Of a stretch of DNA of 53,385 bases, positions 17,424-26,100 are shown piece after piece. The notes beneath the pieces were generated by a model. It saw only the letters and a program-made list of their open reading frames with translations, made no database searches and was not told the DNA's origin. Numbering within the stretch: position 1 is the stretch's first letter; each line of letters starts with the position of its first letter. Source of the DNA: JAPYWM01 sp964489015 (lineage in GTDB: Bacteria > Bacteroidota > Bacteroidia > SpSt-205); the NCBI GenBank assembly GCA_964489015.1, contig CAZAXD010000012.1:1-53385 (forward strand), written 5' to 3'. The translations under genes and the position numbers were made by a program.

Positions 17424-17972
17424 ATGCGAAAGCGCTCGATAGCGGAGCTAGGGCGCCTGTCGATCGAGGCTTTTCGCGCAGCGCCTAAGGTGCCTATTGT
17501 CCTGATATTAGACGACCTACGTAGCCGTTATAATGTCGGTAGTCTTCTGCGAAGTGCGGATGCTTTTCGCTTAGAAAAGGTCTATTTAGGGGGCTTCACG
17601 CCTCAGCCGCCGCATCCCGAGATCCACCGTGCAGCTCTCGGCGCCGAAGAGAGCGTAGCCTGGGAAAAGGTGCCCCAATTATCCCCGCTTCTTACCCGCC
17701 TGCAAGCGGCGGGATATACTCTCATCGCTGTAGAACAGACAGACCAGAGCGTACCTATCTGGGACTTTGCCTGGCCTAGCCCCCCCTTAGCACTTGTCCT
17801 AGGCCATGAAGTGGCGGGACTCTCCGAGGCTGTGCTATCTCATTGTCAATATGCCATCGAAATCCCTCAGTTCGGCACAAAACATAGCCTCAATGTAGCT
17901 GTAGCCGGCAGCATCGCTTTGTACGAGGCCGTTAGAGCCCTAAGGCTTCAAGGCTTGAGTATCTGCCCATAA
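17424..17972 (+). CDS. SpoU/TrmH-family RNA 2'-O-methyltransferase
   Basis: A SPOUT methyltransferase of 182 residues. The three family motifs are present: motif 1 SRYNVGSLLRSADAF, motif 2 ALVLGHEVAGLS, and motif 3 IEIPQFGTKHSLNVAVAGSI, which forms the knotted S-adenosylmethionine site. There is no N-terminal RNA-binding extension, as in TrmL/TrmH-like short forms. Target (tRNA or rRNA) cannot be told from sequence alone. It starts 1 nt after the lyase stop, so it is co-transcribed with it, and its last 25 nt overlap the convergent ctpA gene. Confidence 0.9.
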   Translation: MRKRSIAELGRLSIEAFRAAPKVPIVLILDDLRSRYNVGSLLRSADAFRLEKVYLGGFTPQPPHPEIHRAALGAEESVAWEKVPQLSPLLTRLQAAGYTLIAVEQTDQSVPIWDFAWPSPPLALVLGHEVAGLSEAVLSHCQYAIEIPQFGTKHSLNVAVAGSIALYEAVRALRLQGLSICP

Positions 17973-19528
17973 CGAGCCCCATCGGAGAGCAGTCGCTGCG
18001 CTTCTTGTACCCAGGGATCATACCTCGTTACATAGCGGTAAGCCAGGGCTTCCCCCCCCAAACCATAGTAGAGCTCCCGACCAAGCAGAAATTGGAGGGT
18101 CTCCATTCCCTCTCGCAGGGCGGCCAAACGATAGGCTCGAAAGGCTGCGAGGGTCTGTTCAAGGGCGCCGTATACGCTATCCGTGCGCTTAAACTGCTGC
18201 TGCATCCCTCGAAGGGCTCTTTCCTCTGCCTCCTCGTATACCTCGGGATAGCGGGCAATAGAATCTAAAACAGCGAGGGCGCTTGCGGCCGAGGCAACCT
18301 GCAAATTGAGCGTATCAGCGGGGGCCGGTAAATACGCCGAAAAGAGAAAGACATACGGCTCCACCCGTGACTTGAGTTGGATAGGGAGCTTGGTAGGAAG
18401 CTCTAAGTCAGGTGTAATGCCTGTAGCCTCCCGCATGATGCGACCAGCCCGCGTCCGAAAGACCCGGTCGCTTGCCTGGCCCCGTTGAATGCAGCGCCCA
18501 GAGGGCGTATAATAACGAGATACCGTGATCTTCATCTGGGTGTTTTCCACAAGAGGCCGCACCACCTGTACAAGCCCTTTTCCGAAGGAGCGGTGGCCTA
18601 GAATAACAGCCCGATCGAGATCTTGCAAGGTGCCTGCTACGATCTCAGAAGCGCTAGCACTCTGCTCATCAATGAGAATGGCCAAGGGGAGCGTAGGCTC
18701 AAACGGATGCAGCATCGCAATGTACTTCTGATTAGCTTCCCCCATGCGTCCTCGCGTTTCTAAGAGCAGTTCTCCTTTAGGAACGAAAAGATTGAGAATC
18801 TCCAAGGCCTCTTGTAAAAGGCCACCAGGATTGCCTCGAAGGTCTATAATCAGCCCCTTGAGGGGAGCCTGGCTTTTGAGCCGAATAAGTTCTTGTTTGA
18901 AGGCTTCAGCGCACCCTCGTGTAAACTGGCTAAGGGCAATATAGCCTATATCATCGGGCAAGAGACCGGCATAGGGGATAGCGGATATTTCCAACTCCGC
19001 CCGGGTAATCCGAACGGTACGACGCTGCCTCGTGCGGGGTGTCTCCACGGTTAGCTCCAAGGAGGTGCCGGGCATGCCCCGAAGGAACTCTTGTAACCGT
19101 TCCAACGGCAAATCGTGCGTGGACTGATGGTCTATTTCTAATACCAGGTCACCCGGATAGAGGCCGGCTTTTTGCGCTGGTCCCCCGGAAAAGACCTTAC
19201 GACACACGGTGCGTCCAGCCACTCGCTCTAAGAGAACACCTATACCCGCATAACGGCCGCTCTGCTCTAACTGGCCCTGGGTCACATCCACTGCGCTGTA
19301 AAAGTTGGTATAGGGATCTAGGGCTTCTAGCATGCTTTCAATGGCTCTGGTCGTGAGCTTATCTAGATCCGGCTCATCCACATAGTTGGTGGCAAGCTCC
19401 TGCAAGACCCGCCCATAAATCTCTATATTCCTCCCTAATCGGTAGAGGGGGTCTTGAAAAGCCAAGACCAGGCCCAGCCCCCCTGCCATTAGTACCATGG
19501 CGCTCCAGAGCCAAGGACGCTTCCACAT
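17948..19528 (-). CDS. Carboxyl-terminal processing protease (S41 family)
   Basis: An exported or membrane-anchored serine protease. Residues 5-24 form an N-terminal transmembrane/signal segment. A PDZ domain covers about 85-175 (GRYAGIGVLL, AGLYPGDLVLEID). The S41 catalytic domain has GLIIDLRGNPGG, the Ser-containing SASASE (290-295) and Lys317 in SFGKGLVQ. A C-terminal helical tail of about 150 residues (after 380) is typical of the Bacteroidota CtpA-type enzymes. The ATG at 19528 is chosen because a near-consensus -7 box (TACCTTTC) lies 4 nt upstream; an ATG at 19555 would include that box. Divergent from the OmpP1/FadL gene; 3' end overlaps the spoU gene by 25 nt. Confidence 0.93.
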   Translation of the reverse strand: MWKRPWLWSAMVLMAGGLGLVLAFQDPLYRLGRNIEIYGRVLQELATNYVDEPDLDKLTTRAIESMLEALDPYTNFYSAVDVTQGQLEQSGRYAGIGVLLERVAGRTVCRKVFSGGPAQKAGLYPGDLVLEIDHQSTHDLPLERLQEFLRGMPGTSLELTVETPRTRQRRTVRITRAELEISAIPYAGLLPDDIGYIALSQFTRGCAEAFKQELIRLKSQAPLKGLIIDLRGNPGGLLQEALEILNLFVPKGELLLETRGRMGEANQKYIAMLHPFEPTLPLAILIDEQSASASEIVAGTLQDLDRAVILGHRSFGKGLVQVVRPLVENTQMKITVSRYYTPSGRCIQRGQASDRVFRTRAGRIMREATGITPDLELPTKLPIQLKSRVEPYVFLFSAYLPAPADTLNLQVASAASALAVLDSIARYPEVYEEAEERALRGMQQQFKRTDSVYGALEQTLAAFRAYRLAALREGMETLQFLLGRELYYGLGGEALAYRYVTRYDPWVQEAQRLLSDGARYGQILKP

Positions 19529-19532
19529 ATTG

Positions 19533-19540
19533 GAAAGGTA
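19533..19540 (-). promoter_or_regulatory. -7 promoter box, one mismatch (TACCTTTC), of the S41 protease gene
   Basis: TAnnTTTC, 4 nt before the ATG at 19528. The same position and spacing as the exact boxes support it despite the last-base mismatch. Confidence 0.55.
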
Positions 19541-19612
19541 CGAAAAGAGCCACACACCGAACCTACTACTACCAGTTTACTCACCGTAGACCAAATTATT
19601 AGCGAAAGGTTT

Positions 19613-19620
19613 TACCTTTG
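19613..19620 (+). promoter_or_regulatory. -7 promoter box (TACCTTTG) of the OmpP1-tdh-deoC operon
   Basis: Exact TAnnTTTG, 6 nt before the ATG at 19627. It would drive the long operon that runs to the macrodomain gene. Confidence 0.72.
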
Positions 19621-19626
19621 GCTAAG

Positions 19627-21171
19627 ATGCGTGGGACTTATTGGATGCTGGTCAGTATGCTGTCACTGACCTGGAGTCAAAATGATCTAGACGCTGAGCG
19701 GTGGAGCGCTAGTATGCCTATGGGCAGCGCGAGAGCGATGGGTATGGGGGGCAGCTTCGCTGCTCTGGGCGCAGACCCAGCTAACCTCATCCAAAATCCG
19801 GCAGGCTTAGGGCTCTTTATGCGGAGCGGGCTATGGCTTTCACCTACCATGGGGCTACCTAATACCCAAACGACTTATCAGCAAGGTACTACCAGTGCGG
19901 GCCGGACCTATTTCGGTCTTAATCACTTTTCCCTTATCCTACGAGGGAAAGGGGGCCGAGATATCACGCAGTGGGCCTTCGGCGCAGGCTACAATCAAGA
20001 AGCTTTCTTCTTCCAGAATTCTAAAGCGACTTTATTCAACGCCCGAAACTCCTTTACGCAGTCTATTGCCGAGGCTGCGGATGGCACCGTGGACACGCTC
20101 CTATTTGGCACGCCAGCGCTTGCCTACCAAAACTTCTTTGACCTGGGCCCTCTTGGATATCGGGGCGTTATCGACCCCGTCTCCACCAATCCGCCGCGCT
20201 ATCAGGGCGTCTTTTCACAAGCCAATGTCTTTCAAGAACTCTCTACACAGGAGCAGGGCCGCCTAGGTACGTGGGCCTTCGGGCTTGGCTTGGCTTATCG
20301 AAATAGGATCTTCTTCGGCGCTTCGCTCTTGATTCGGGGGCTTCGCTATAGCAAGTCCTATCGACTCCGTGAGATTGACGAGCAAAATCGCTACAACGGC
20401 CAAAACAATACGACACCCGCTGACATAGTGACCTTCCGAGAAAAATACAGCTCCGAAGGAACCGGTCTCGGGCTATCCATAGGCTTATTGGTGGAGCCAA
20501 CGGACTTTATGCGGGTAGGTCTAAGCTTTACGACGGGGTCGCGCATCCGAGTTAAAGACGAGTATAATGCCGAGATGGAATTCACCTTAGACGACGGCCG
20601 CGTCAACACCAGCACCTACGCAGAACCGTTTCAATACACCTACCGCTTCACCTATCCTTATCGGCTGACAGGTGGCTTCGCTTTTCTGCTCAATAAACGG
20701 GGTGCAATTACTTTAGAAGGGGACTTCGTAGACTATCGAAGCGCCACTTTCAGTGCAAGCGACTACAACTATGACCGGGAGAACGAGTTTATCGAAAATA
20801 ACTTCACGACGGCTTTCAATCTAAGAGGTGGCATAGAATGGCTTATAGGCCAAGGGCTCTTTGTGCGGGGCGGCTATGCCTACTATAGCCCTACCCGAAA
20901 TCCTGAAGCCCGGTTGTACTATCCGGATATGACGCAGCCGGGGACCTTGACGCGCCTAGCGCAGCAGCGTCAGTACTTCTCGGCGGGGTTTGGTTATGCC
21001 GGTGGGGCCTTTTTCGTCGACATCGCTTACGTTCTGGGTCTATCTGCTCAGAAATACCTGCCCTATGTGGTGCGGGACCCCGCTTATGCCCCAGCCCCCG
21101 TCGTCATCGTCCGAACGCAAACCCATCTTCTCGTTACGACCGTCGGTTTACGTTTTGGCAAAAACTCATGA
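19627..21171 (+). CDS. OmpP1/FadL/TodX-family outer-membrane transport protein
   Basis: A 514-residue beta-barrel protein. The signal peptide ends LSLTWSQ (cleavage Ser|Gln). The mature N-terminus has SARAMGMGGSFAALGADPA followed by QNPAGLGLF, the FadL-family hallmark. The rest alternates short strands rich in Tyr, Phe and Gly and closes with LVTTVGLRFGKNS, a typical barrel end. FadL proteins take up hydrophobic molecules such as fatty acids or aromatics; the acyl-CoA ligase gene elsewhere in the window makes fatty acids a reasonable guess. The ATG at 19627 follows the -7 box; a TTG at 19618 overlaps it. The stop overlaps the tdh start (ATGA). Confidence 0.88.
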   Translation: MRGTYWMLVSMLSLTWSQNDLDAERWSASMPMGSARAMGMGGSFAALGADPANLIQNPAGLGLFMRSGLWLSPTMGLPNTQTTYQQGTTSAGRTYFGLNHFSLILRGKGGRDITQWAFGAGYNQEAFFFQNSKATLFNARNSFTQSIAEAADGTVDTLLFGTPALAYQNFFDLGPLGYRGVIDPVSTNPPRYQGVFSQANVFQELSTQEQGRLGTWAFGLGLAYRNRIFFGASLLIRGLRYSKSYRLREIDEQNRYNGQNNTTPADIVTFREKYSSEGTGLGLSIGLLVEPTDFMRVGLSFTTGSRIRVKDEYNAEMEFTLDDGRVNTSTYAEPFQYTYRFTYPYRLTGGFAFLLNKRGAITLEGDFVDYRSATFSASDYNYDRENEFIENNFTTAFNLRGGIEWLIGQGLFVRGGYAYYSPTRNPEARLYYPDMTQPGTLTRLAQQRQYFSAGFGYAGGAFFVDIAYVLGLSAQKYLPYVVRDPAYAPAPVVIVRTQTHLLVTTVGLRFGKNS

Positions 21172-22088
21172 AGCGCATATTAGTTACAGGGGCAGGAGGC
21201 CAGATAGGACAGGCTTTGACACCGAGCCTCTGCCAGCAGGGTTATGAAGTGCTCGCCACAGACATTCGGCCGCTCAACTTTCGCACGGCGACGACACTAG
21301 ATGTTACCCAAAGCGAAGCCCTTTATCAGGTAATACGGGACTTTCGCCCTGATGAGATCTACCACTTAGCGGCCTATCTCTCCGCCCGCTCCGAGGAGCA
21401 GCCACGCGCCGGCTGGCGCCTTAATTTCGAAGCTACTTGGAATCTTTTTGAAATAGCTCAGGCGCTAGGCGTGCAAAAGGTCTTTTGGGCTAGCTCGATT
21501 GCCGCTTTTGGTCCGCATACACCTCGTGTGAATACGCCGCAGTACCCGCCTATGGATCCGATTGGCCTCTATGGTATCGCCAAGCTCGCTTCCGAGCGTT
21601 TAAGCGAATACTATGTCAGGCGGCATGGGCTGGATATTCGCAGCCTCCGCCTACCCGGTGTCGTGGGACCAGGCCATCTGCCCCAAGGAGGTACGACCGA
21701 CTTTGCTGTGCACATGTTTTATGCGGCGCCTACAGGCACCTACACCTGTTATCTAGAGCCGCATACGCGCCTTCCGATGATCTACATAGATGACGTCATC
21801 CGGGCTATTCAACTGCTCATGGCGGCTCCTGCTGAAAGGCTTACGGTTCGTAGTGCCTACAATCTGCACGGCCTCTCCTTCTCGCCGACCGATTTAGAGC
21901 AGGAGATTCAGAAACGCTACCCTCATTTTCGGTGCCACTATGCCCCTGATTTTCGGCAAGCTTTAGCCCAGAGCTGGCCCGAGAGCATCGATGATAGCCC
22001 GGCTCGTGCCGACTGGGGCTGGGCTCCGCAGTATGACCTTCCCGCGATAGCCCAAGCCATGTGGCAAGCCATTTCCACGACGGTATGA
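21168..22088 (+). CDS. tdh: L-threonine 3-dehydrogenase, SDR (epimerase-like) type
   Basis: Oxidises L-threonine to 2-amino-3-ketobutyrate using NAD. The 306-residue enzyme belongs to the extended short-chain dehydrogenase type found in Bacteroidota. Visible are the NAD loop GAGGQIG (8-14), DEIYHLAAYLSARSEE, SSIAAFGPHTP, Tyr135 and Lys139 (YGIAK), RSLRLPGVVG and GTTDFAVHMF. The late block DFRQALAQSWPESIDDSPAR, followed by DWGW, is diagnostic for this family and separates it from sugar epimerases. The partner 2-amino-3-ketobutyrate CoA ligase (kbl) is not in the window. The gene is translationally coupled at both ends through ATGA overlaps with the porin gene and deoC. Confidence 0.91.
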   Translation: MKRILVTGAGGQIGQALTPSLCQQGYEVLATDIRPLNFRTATTLDVTQSEALYQVIRDFRPDEIYHLAAYLSARSEEQPRAGWRLNFEATWNLFEIAQALGVQKVFWASSIAAFGPHTPRVNTPQYPPMDPIGLYGIAKLASERLSEYYVRRHGLDIRSLRLPGVVGPGHLPQGGTTDFAVHMFYAAPTGTYTCYLEPHTRLPMIYIDDVIRAIQLLMAAPAERLTVRSAYNLHGLSFSPTDLEQEIQKRYPHFRCHYAPDFRQALAQSWPESIDDSPARADWGWAPQYDLPAIAQAMWQAISTTV

Positions 22089-22723
22089 GGGATTTAGCTC
22101 CCTATATTGATTATACGCTTCTACGGCCGGGTTGTACCCGCGCTGAAATCCAGGCTTTATGTCAGACGGCCCTGGAACGCGGCTATGCCGCCGTTTGTGT
22201 GCCACCTTATTACGTGTCAGAGGCCAGGCAGTATCTACCCCAGGATAGCTCGACGAAGATCGCCACCGTGATTGGCTTTCCACATGGGATGCACCTGACT
22301 GAGGTAAAGCGCACAGAAGCTCTCTTGGCTCTACAAGCCGGCACCCACGAACTCGATATGGTGATCAACTTAGGCGCTTTCTTTTCGGGAGATGAAGCCT
22401 ATATCCAGGCGGAGCTGGCTACCCTCACCGGCTTGGCGGAGGCACACGGCGCTTTGCTCAAAGTCATTCTTGAAACGGCCTATCTCACGTCCGATCAGGT
22501 GGTCACCTTGTGTCAATGGTGTGCAGCCGCTGGCGCCCATTATGTCAAAACCTCCACGGGCTTTGCGCCAAAGGGCGCAGAAGAAGAGACCGTTCGACTG
22601 ATGCGCCAGGTACTCCCCCCTTCTGTCAAGGTCAAGGCCTCGGGTGGGATCCGCAGCGCAGAAGCTGCCTGGCGCTTTATTCAGGCTGGTGCTGACCGCA
22701 TAGGGACCTCGAGTACGCTATGA
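22085..22723 (+). CDS. deoC: Deoxyribose-phosphate aldolase
   Basis: Cleaves 2-deoxyribose-5-phosphate to glyceraldehyde-3-phosphate and acetaldehyde, a step in deoxynucleoside salvage. The 212-residue TIM-barrel protein has the Schiff-base lysine Lys155 (HYVKTSTGF), Asp91 in HELDMVINLG, Lys184 in VKVKASGGIR and the phosphate turn at IGTSS, all as in the family. The ATG at 22085 overlaps the tdh stop (ATGA) and matches the family start, so an upstream ATG at 22061 is not used. The stop overlaps the start of the SPOR gene. No other deo genes are seen, but the macrodomain gene lies in the same operon. Confidence 0.94.
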   Translation: MRDLAPYIDYTLLRPGCTRAEIQALCQTALERGYAAVCVPPYYVSEARQYLPQDSSTKIATVIGFPHGMHLTEVKRTEALLALQAGTHELDMVINLGAFFSGDEAYIQAELATLTGLAEAHGALLKVILETAYLTSDQVVTLCQWCAAAGAHYVKTSTGFAPKGAEEETVRLMRQVLPPSVKVKASGGIRSAEAAWRFIQAGADRIGTSSTL

Positions 22724-23166
22724 GAAACCCCCTGATCTTTGCGTTGCTTGCCCATGCCCTGGCCCAGCACTACCTAAAGTACAGGCCCATTCTCGATAAA
22801 AGGCCGCCAGTAACTAGCGAAAAACCGCGGTTACGAGAGCCGGCCCCGATCCAACTCGACCTTACAGCAAGCCCCGCTCTGCTCCAACTGCTTCAGCGTA
22901 CTGAGAGCCCCACGACCAGTCAAACGATCCCAGGCTTTCGCATTCAAGTTCTAGGCACGACCGAAAAAGCGCTCGCCGACAGCACGCGCTTTTTCCTCAT
23001 CGAGACTTATCCTGAGCTGCCGGTCTATGTGACCTACGAAGTACCCATTTATCGCGTGCGCGTAGGCGACTTTCTCACAAAAGCCGAAGCCAGCCAGTGG
23101 CTAGAGACTTTACAAACGCGATTCCGGGGGGCTTTCTTAGTACCCGATCAGATCTATAAGCCATGA
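22720..23166 (+). CDS. Small exported SPOR-domain protein
   Basis: The 148-residue product has a signal peptide (FALLAHALAQ, cleavage Ala|Gln), a charged linker, and a C-terminal SPOR-like domain: GFRIQVLGT, then FFLIETYPELPVYVTYEVPI, YRVRVGDF, and a last helix and strand ending AFLVPDQI. SPOR domains bind peptidoglycan stripped of stem peptides, usually at division sites. The ATYP/YRVRVGDF pattern is the common Bacteroidota form. It overlaps deoC and the PAS gene by ATGA at both ends. Its coupling to a large sensor suggests an envelope connection, but this is inference. Confidence 0.8.
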   Translation: MRNPLIFALLAHALAQHYLKYRPILDKRPPVTSEKPRLREPAPIQLDLTASPALLQLLQRTESPTTSQTIPGFRIQVLGTTEKALADSTRFFLIETYPELPVYVTYEVPIYRVRVGDFLTKAEASQWLETLQTRFRGAFLVPDQIYKP

Positions 23167-26100
23167 AGCGCCATATTTGGCCGTTATTTTTCCTAACAAT
23201 AACGCTCTTATTAGCGGGTTTTATAGGAGAAGCCTTTCTAGTCACCTCACCTTATCAAGCGGCTTTAGAGATGCTCTCAGCTCGGTCGCAAGCTTTGCAG
23301 AAGTTATGGCAGAGCGCCCTTCAGAGAGACTGGGACGAGTGGCAAACGGCTAGTACCCTTTTACAGGACTCTGAGCTGTCTGCCTTGGCTCAGCGCTTTC
23401 GGGACCATATCGAGACCGAGGCAGATTATCAACGGCTTCTCGAGAAGCTCGAGAGCTATGCTAGTCGGCTTTCGCTTGAGCGGGACGCGCTCACCGATGC
23501 CTATCAGCAGAAACTCCTATGGTGGCGCCTAAGCTGGATAGCCGTCTTACTGAGCTTATGGGCTTGGGGCGTCTGGCAGCTTAGTCGTGCCCAGCATCGT
23601 TTAGAGACTACCCTCGCTACGATTGAGAACACCTTACAACGCTGGGAAAAAGGGCAGTGGGAAGGCCCGATCCCCGCTTGGCAGGAAGGTCGCTGGCAAA
23701 CCCTTCAAGCCCTGCTTCAGACCATGGAGCGGATAATCGGTACCCTCAAGGCCAACCAGATCGAGTTTGAAGTGCCTACGCTGACCCACCCCCTGGCGCA
23801 AAGGCTATATGACCTCAAGGAGACCCTCCGTAGTCGAGCCCTCTCCGAATCTGAACAGCTCAAAACCATTCAAGGGCTAGCCCAATTTAGCGAGATCGTC
23901 AAAGAGTCTCGTTCTATCGAGGACCTATCCAAAAAAACCATCCGTCTCTTATGTCGACTCTTGGATGCGCATGCGGGTGCGATTTTTATTCGAACGGGCG
24001 ACTTTTATGAGATCCGGGGCACTTATGCCTACGATTTAGAGCAGCTGGCCAACCGCCGGTTTCGCTTAGGCGAGGGATTTGCTGGTCAGGCTGCCCTTGA
24101 GAAGCGTCTTCTGACCGTTCATCCGGTCCCGCCTTCGTATTTACGTCTTCGCTCAGGTCTGGGAGAGACGACACCCCATACGCTATTGCTGATGCCGCTC
24201 GTTTTTCAAAATGAAGCCTATGGGATCGTCGAGCTAGCCGCACTGCAGCATTTCCCCCCGTTTGCAACGAGCTTTCTCGAAAAGATTAGCGAGCATATTG
24301 GCGCGGCTGTAGCCAACTTCATCTCGCAGGCTCATCTGCAAGCGCTTCTTAGCCGAGAGCAAAGTCTGCGCAGTTCGCTCGAACAGAAGCAAGATGAACT
24401 TTTGCGCAGCATGGCCCTGCTAGAAGAAGCTCAGCAGAAAATCTTAGCGTCCCAAGAGCAGTTAACGAGTCAGCTCATCGCTATCCGTAGTGCTGCGCTC
24501 GTAGCCGAGCTTGATCTGCAGGGTTATATCCGGTATGCCAATCCCTCTTTTTTAGAGCTATTAGGCGAGACTGAGCAGAGTGTGCACGATCAGCCCTTTA
24601 GCCGCTGGCTAGCCGCTGAGAGCGACCAGAGAGCCCTGGCCCGGGTGCTGCAGAACCCTACAGTATGGCAAACTAGCTTAGCCCTCAAGCACCCCTCCGA
24701 TAAAAAGTATTGGCTTCAGGTCACGATGGCACCCCTGCGCACCACTAGCTACGAAGGACTTATCCTAATCGCCTTTGACATTACCCGCCAAAAAGAACAA
24801 GAAGCCCAGCTGCGGCAAATGCTTGACGACACGATCGCCCAGGAGGAGCGCCTACGGGAAGCCAACCGCCACCTGGAGGCGTCCCGCACAGAGCTCCAAC
24901 GCATTCGCACAGAGCTTGAAGGGCAGATCGCCGCTATCGGCAACGCCGCGATCGTCGCCGAGACCGACCTCCAGGGGCGCATCATTCGCGTCAACGACCT
25001 CTTCCTCGAAATGTACGGCTATATCCTCGAAGAGATACTCGGTCAAAACCATCGTATCCTCAAATCAGGGCACCAGCCCGATGAGATCTTCGAAGAGATG
25101 TGGCGTACGATCAGCCAAGGGCACGTGTGGCGTGGCGAAGTTCGCAATCGCGCCAAAGAAGGACGCTACTACTGGGTCCTGCTCACCATCACCCCCGTCC
25201 TCAACCCAGAAGGGAAAGTACTCAAGTACATAGGCGTGAGTTTCGATATCACGGCGCAAAAGCAGCAGGAAGAAGCCCTCCGTTCCGCCTTGGAGCTATC
25301 CCAGGCACAGGAGCGGGAGCTACGCCGCTATACCCAGCAGCTCCAAGCCGCCCAAGAAGAAATGCGCCGTACGCAAACAGAGCTACGAGGGCAGATCAGC
25401 GCCGTCAATAACGCTGCCATCGTGGCCGAAACAGACCCACAAGGCCACATCACTTTCGTCAATGACGCCTTCTGCGCCCTCTCAGGCTACACCCGAGAAG
25501 AGCTGCTAGGACAGTCGCATGCGCTCCTCAAGTCCGGCGAGCATGACAGCGCCTTTTATGAAGAAATCTGGCAAACTCTCTCCAGCAAACGCGTCTGGAA
25601 AGGTATCTTCTGTAATAAGCGCAAAGATGGCACCCTGTACTGGATCAGTTCTACCATCACTCCCGTCACAGACCCCAAGGGGCGCGTGATCAAATTTATC
25701 TCCGTTAGCTTTGACCTCACAGCACAGATCGAACAGGAGGCTCAATTGCGCGCCTACTCTAATGAACTCCGAAAGGCGCAGGCAGAGCTCCAGGGCCAGA
25801 TTCGCGCCGTAGGTAACGCGGCTTACCTCATGGAGACCGATCTAGAAGGTAACCTCTTGTACGCTAACGAAGCGGCCCTTGACGCATGGGGCACCTCCTG
25901 GCGCGAAGTTGCCCATCAAAATCTGCGCTTTCTCAATAGCGGTCACCATCCGCCAGAATTTTGGGCCAATCTCTGGCAAACGATCCAAAGCGGCCAGGTC
26001 TGGCAAGATGAAGTGCTTAACCGCTCTAAGACCGGACAACTCTTCTGGCAGTTGCTTACCATTACACCCATCACCGACACCCAAGGCCAGATTTATAAGT